DNA of 15,078 bases, from assembly GCA_018432565.1 (NCBI GenBank), contig JAHDSS010000136.1, forward strand, positions 1-15,078, written 5' to 3'. The stretch's first letter is position 1, and each line of letters starts with the position of its first letter. Below, piece by piece: positions 13,388 through 15,078 of this stretch. Under the pieces are notes generated by a model. It made no database searches. It was given only the letters and a program-made list of their open reading frames with translations, and had not been told where the DNA came from. Source of the stretch: Kiritimatiellia bacterium (lineage in GTDB: Bacteria > Verrucomicrobiota > Kiritimatiellia > CAIQIC01 > Lenti-01). The position numbers and the translations under genes are program-made.

Positions 13388-14599
13388 CTATTTCGTTTCT
13401 TCCGCGGAAGGGCCAGCCAGCGGACTCTCCGATTGACTGCCGCCAAATGGGACCGCCTTTGCGGGAGCCCCAGGCCGCACCTTTTGGACCCCTTCGACGA
13501 TCACCTGATCGCCAAGCTTGAGTCCCGACGTAACAAGCCATTTATTGCCCTCTGCGCGATCAATCGCGAGCATCCGCTGCTCAACGTTGCCTTTCGCGTT
13601 CACGATCAGGGCGAGCGGATTACCTTTCGGATCGCGGGCGACCCCCTGCTGGGGAACGAGCAATGCCTGCTCGATCACTCCTTCTTCAACGACCGCGCGA
13701 ACGAACATGCCAGGCAACAAGACATGGTCTGGGTTCGGAAAGACCATCCGGAGGATAAACGTACCGGTGCTTGGATCCACGGTGACATCGGAAAATTTGA
13801 GAACGCCTTCAAAGGGATAGGGGTTGCCGTCCTCCAGAATCAGCCGGACTTTTGTCTGATCCAAACCGTCACTTTTAAGACTGCCGCTGGCGATTCGCTC
13901 CTTCAGGCGCAGAAGATTCGCGCTGGATTGGGGCACATCCACATAAACCGGATCCAGTTGCTGGATGGTCGCAAACGGAAGTGGTTGATAGGCTGTTGCC
14001 AGCGCTCCGATAGTCACAGCAGACCGGCCAATGCGCCCGGAAATAGGCGCTGTGATCCGCGTGTAGGCCAGATTGAGTCGTGCCGATTCCACCGCCGCTT
14101 TTCCTGCCTCAACCTCCGCCTCGGCCTGTTGGAGCGCGGCGATAATATCGTCGTAGTCCTGCGCGCTAACGGCTTTGCTGGCCACAAGCTCTTTATACCG
14201 GTTGGCTCTCAAGCGAACGGCTTTCAAGTTGGCTTCGGCCCGGGCCAGCGTCGCCTTTGCGCCAGAGTAGGCCGCTTCATACATCGCCGGATCGATCTGA
14301 TAAAGCACGTCGCCCGCCTCGACGTCCCCCCCCTCATCGAACAAGCGCTTCTGAAGAATGCCGCTCACCTGGGGCCTTACCTCGGCAACCAGAAATGCGG
14401 ACGCCCTTCCCGCCAATTCGGTGGTAACTGTTATGCGTTCAGGCTGCATGGCCACCACGGCCACTTCCGGAGCCACGCTCGGCGGCCCTCCCGCCTGCTC
14501 TCGATTACCACAACCAGACAGCATCCAGACGGTACCTACGATACCAATCATGGAAACGATTCGAGCGGGGTTTGCGGACAACTTTTTCCTGATCTTCAT
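13388..14599 (-). CDS. RND efflux periplasmic adaptor lipoprotein, AcrA/MexA family
   Basis: This 403-residue membrane-fusion protein links transporter and channel. A lipoprotein signal ends in M-L-S-G-C, giving Cys30 as the lipidated residue. Next come the barrel-sandwich lipoyl half (A-E-V-R-P-Q-V-S-G-I with Y-Q-I-D-P, about residues 70-106), a long coiled-coil hairpin rich in Ala/Glu, the second lipoyl half (Y-T-R-I-T-A-P-I-S-G-R-I-G), the beta barrel and a C-terminal membrane-proximal domain. The ATG at 14599 has AAGGA nine bases upstream; a start at 14668 would overlap the repressor gene and put 23 odd residues before the signal peptide. The gap to the repressor gene is 47 bases. Confidence 0.95.
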   Translation of the reverse strand: MKIRKKLSANPARIVSMIGIVGTVWMLSGCGNREQAGGPPSVAPEVAVVAMQPERITVTTELAGRASAFLVAEVRPQVSGILQKRLFDEGGDVEAGDVLYQIDPAMYEAAYSGAKATLARAEANLKAVRLRANRYKELVASKAVSAQDYDDIIAALQQAEAEVEAGKAAVESARLNLAYTRITAPISGRIGRSAVTIGALATAYQPLPFATIQQLDPVYVDVPQSSANLLRLKERIASGSLKSDGLDQTKVRLILEDGNPYPFEGVLKFSDVTVDPSTGTFILRMVFPNPDHVLLPGMFVRAVVEEGVIEQALLVPQQGVARDPKGNPLALIVNAKGNVEQRMLAIDRAEGNKWLVTSGLKLGDQVIVEGVQKVRPGAPAKAVPFGGSQSESPLAGPSAEETK

Positions 14600-14646
14600 G
14601 GACGATTTTCCTTGGGGCGCTCTATATGTCTTTAGCCTGATCGCTA

Positions 14647-15078
14647 TTATTTCTGCGAGGTTCGGCATTTACGCGATGCCGAATTGTTTGATTGACCAAG
14701 CCATTCATCTGCAAGTTTAAGCAGCATCTGCTGGATGCGCTCGCGTTCGCTGGCGGTCAGGGGTGAAATGTCCAGCAACTCCGACATCCACATGCCCTCG
14801 GTGGCCAAAGAGAGAACCACCGCAAGTTCCGGCTTTTGCGCGACTTCGATGATTTCGGTCAGAACCGTCCGGTGTTTTTGCTGAACGGTTTTTAGAAGTT
14901 CAGGTTCGCGAGTGACGGCGGCCAATAAAGCGCTTGCGGTTCGACGATATTCGCCGCCAAGGGTGAACCACGCATGGATATACGCCTTGATGTTCCGCGC
15001 GGGAGTATCCGGAAGTCGCGCCCGGGACTGGGCCATTCGGACTTCCATGCGATCGATGAATCGCTGCAACATGGCTTG
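14647..15078 (-). CDS. TetR/AcrR-type repressor, C-terminal part (cut by window edge)
   Basis: 143 residues are visible; the frame is still open at the right edge, so the N-terminal helix-turn-helix lies outside. The visible part is all helical and matches the ligand-binding half of TetR-family regulators: M-L-Q-R-F-I-D-R-M near the start, then A-R-N-I-K-A-Y-I-H-A-W and a terminal amphipathic helix (I-Q-Q-M-L-L-K-L-A-D-E-W-L). Position and direction directly before the adaptor gene fit a local repressor of the efflux operon that is released by a pump substrate (inference from many such loci). Without the DNA-binding domain the assignment rests on the helical pattern and context. Confidence 0.8.
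   Translation of the reverse strand, partial: QAMLQRFIDRMEVRMAQSRARLPDTPARNIKAYIHAWFTLGGEYRRTASALLAAVTREPELLKTVQQKHRTVLTEIIEVAQKPELAVVLSLATEGMWMSELLDISPLTASERERIQQMLLKLADEWLGQSNNSASRKCRTSQK

Overview
The window looks like chromosomal DNA from a Gram-negative bacterium that is moderately GC-rich. Outer-membrane functions are encoded throughout: a PagL-like lipid A deacylase, a LPS-kinase-like protein, and a tripartite RND efflux pump with two lipoproteins. The archaeal-type peroxiredoxin, the DUF6132 membrane protein and the CCTGTCCC-type low-complexity island between genes recall the PVC group (Kiritimatiellota/Verrucomicrobia-like). That placement is inference only, with low confidence. No rRNA, tRNA, CRISPR array or transposase is visible.

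Region 1 (1-2076, plus strand) is a small redox and membrane cluster. A 5' gene remnant with a good ribosome binding site runs into a GGAGACAGG/CCTGTCTCC repeat island. It is followed by a DUF6132 protein, a Prx6-type peroxiredoxin with extra C-terminal cysteines, a DUF2892 membrane protein and a thioredoxin, and it ends at a textbook rho-independent terminator. Several of its translation starts sit next to runs of C.

Region 2 (2094-4162, minus strand) holds a small secreted protein of unknown function and a complete AbiEi/AbiEii type IV toxin-antitoxin operon. The operon has its own terminator and a strong promoter overlapping a palindrome that could be the AbiEi operator. The predicted transcript start lies almost at the antitoxin ATG.

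Region 3 (4165-7136, minus strand) is a run of tightly packed genes: an unusual crotonase-fold protein, a stand-alone glycogen-binding (CBM48) protein, a kinase-like protein of the LPS-kinase type, a 70-residue ORF with overlapping junctions, and the lipid A deacylase, with one further doubtful ORF at the end. The last three firm genes suggest lipid A or LPS modification.

Region 4 (7471-15078, minus strand) is an efflux operon: a TetR-type repressor cut by the window edge, periplasmic adaptor, AcrB/MexB-type RND transporter and outer-membrane channel lipoprotein. Two unusual genes follow, a patatin-like phospholipase and a short coiled-coil protein, coupled by overlapping stop/start codons. 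The likely logic is repressor-controlled efflux combined with phospholipid handling. Nothing here is clearly a wholly new system. The best candidates for follow-up are the efflux-patatin-coiled-coil arrangement, the crotonase lacking the usual catalytic glutamate next to a glycogen-binding protein, and the four-gene redox cluster.
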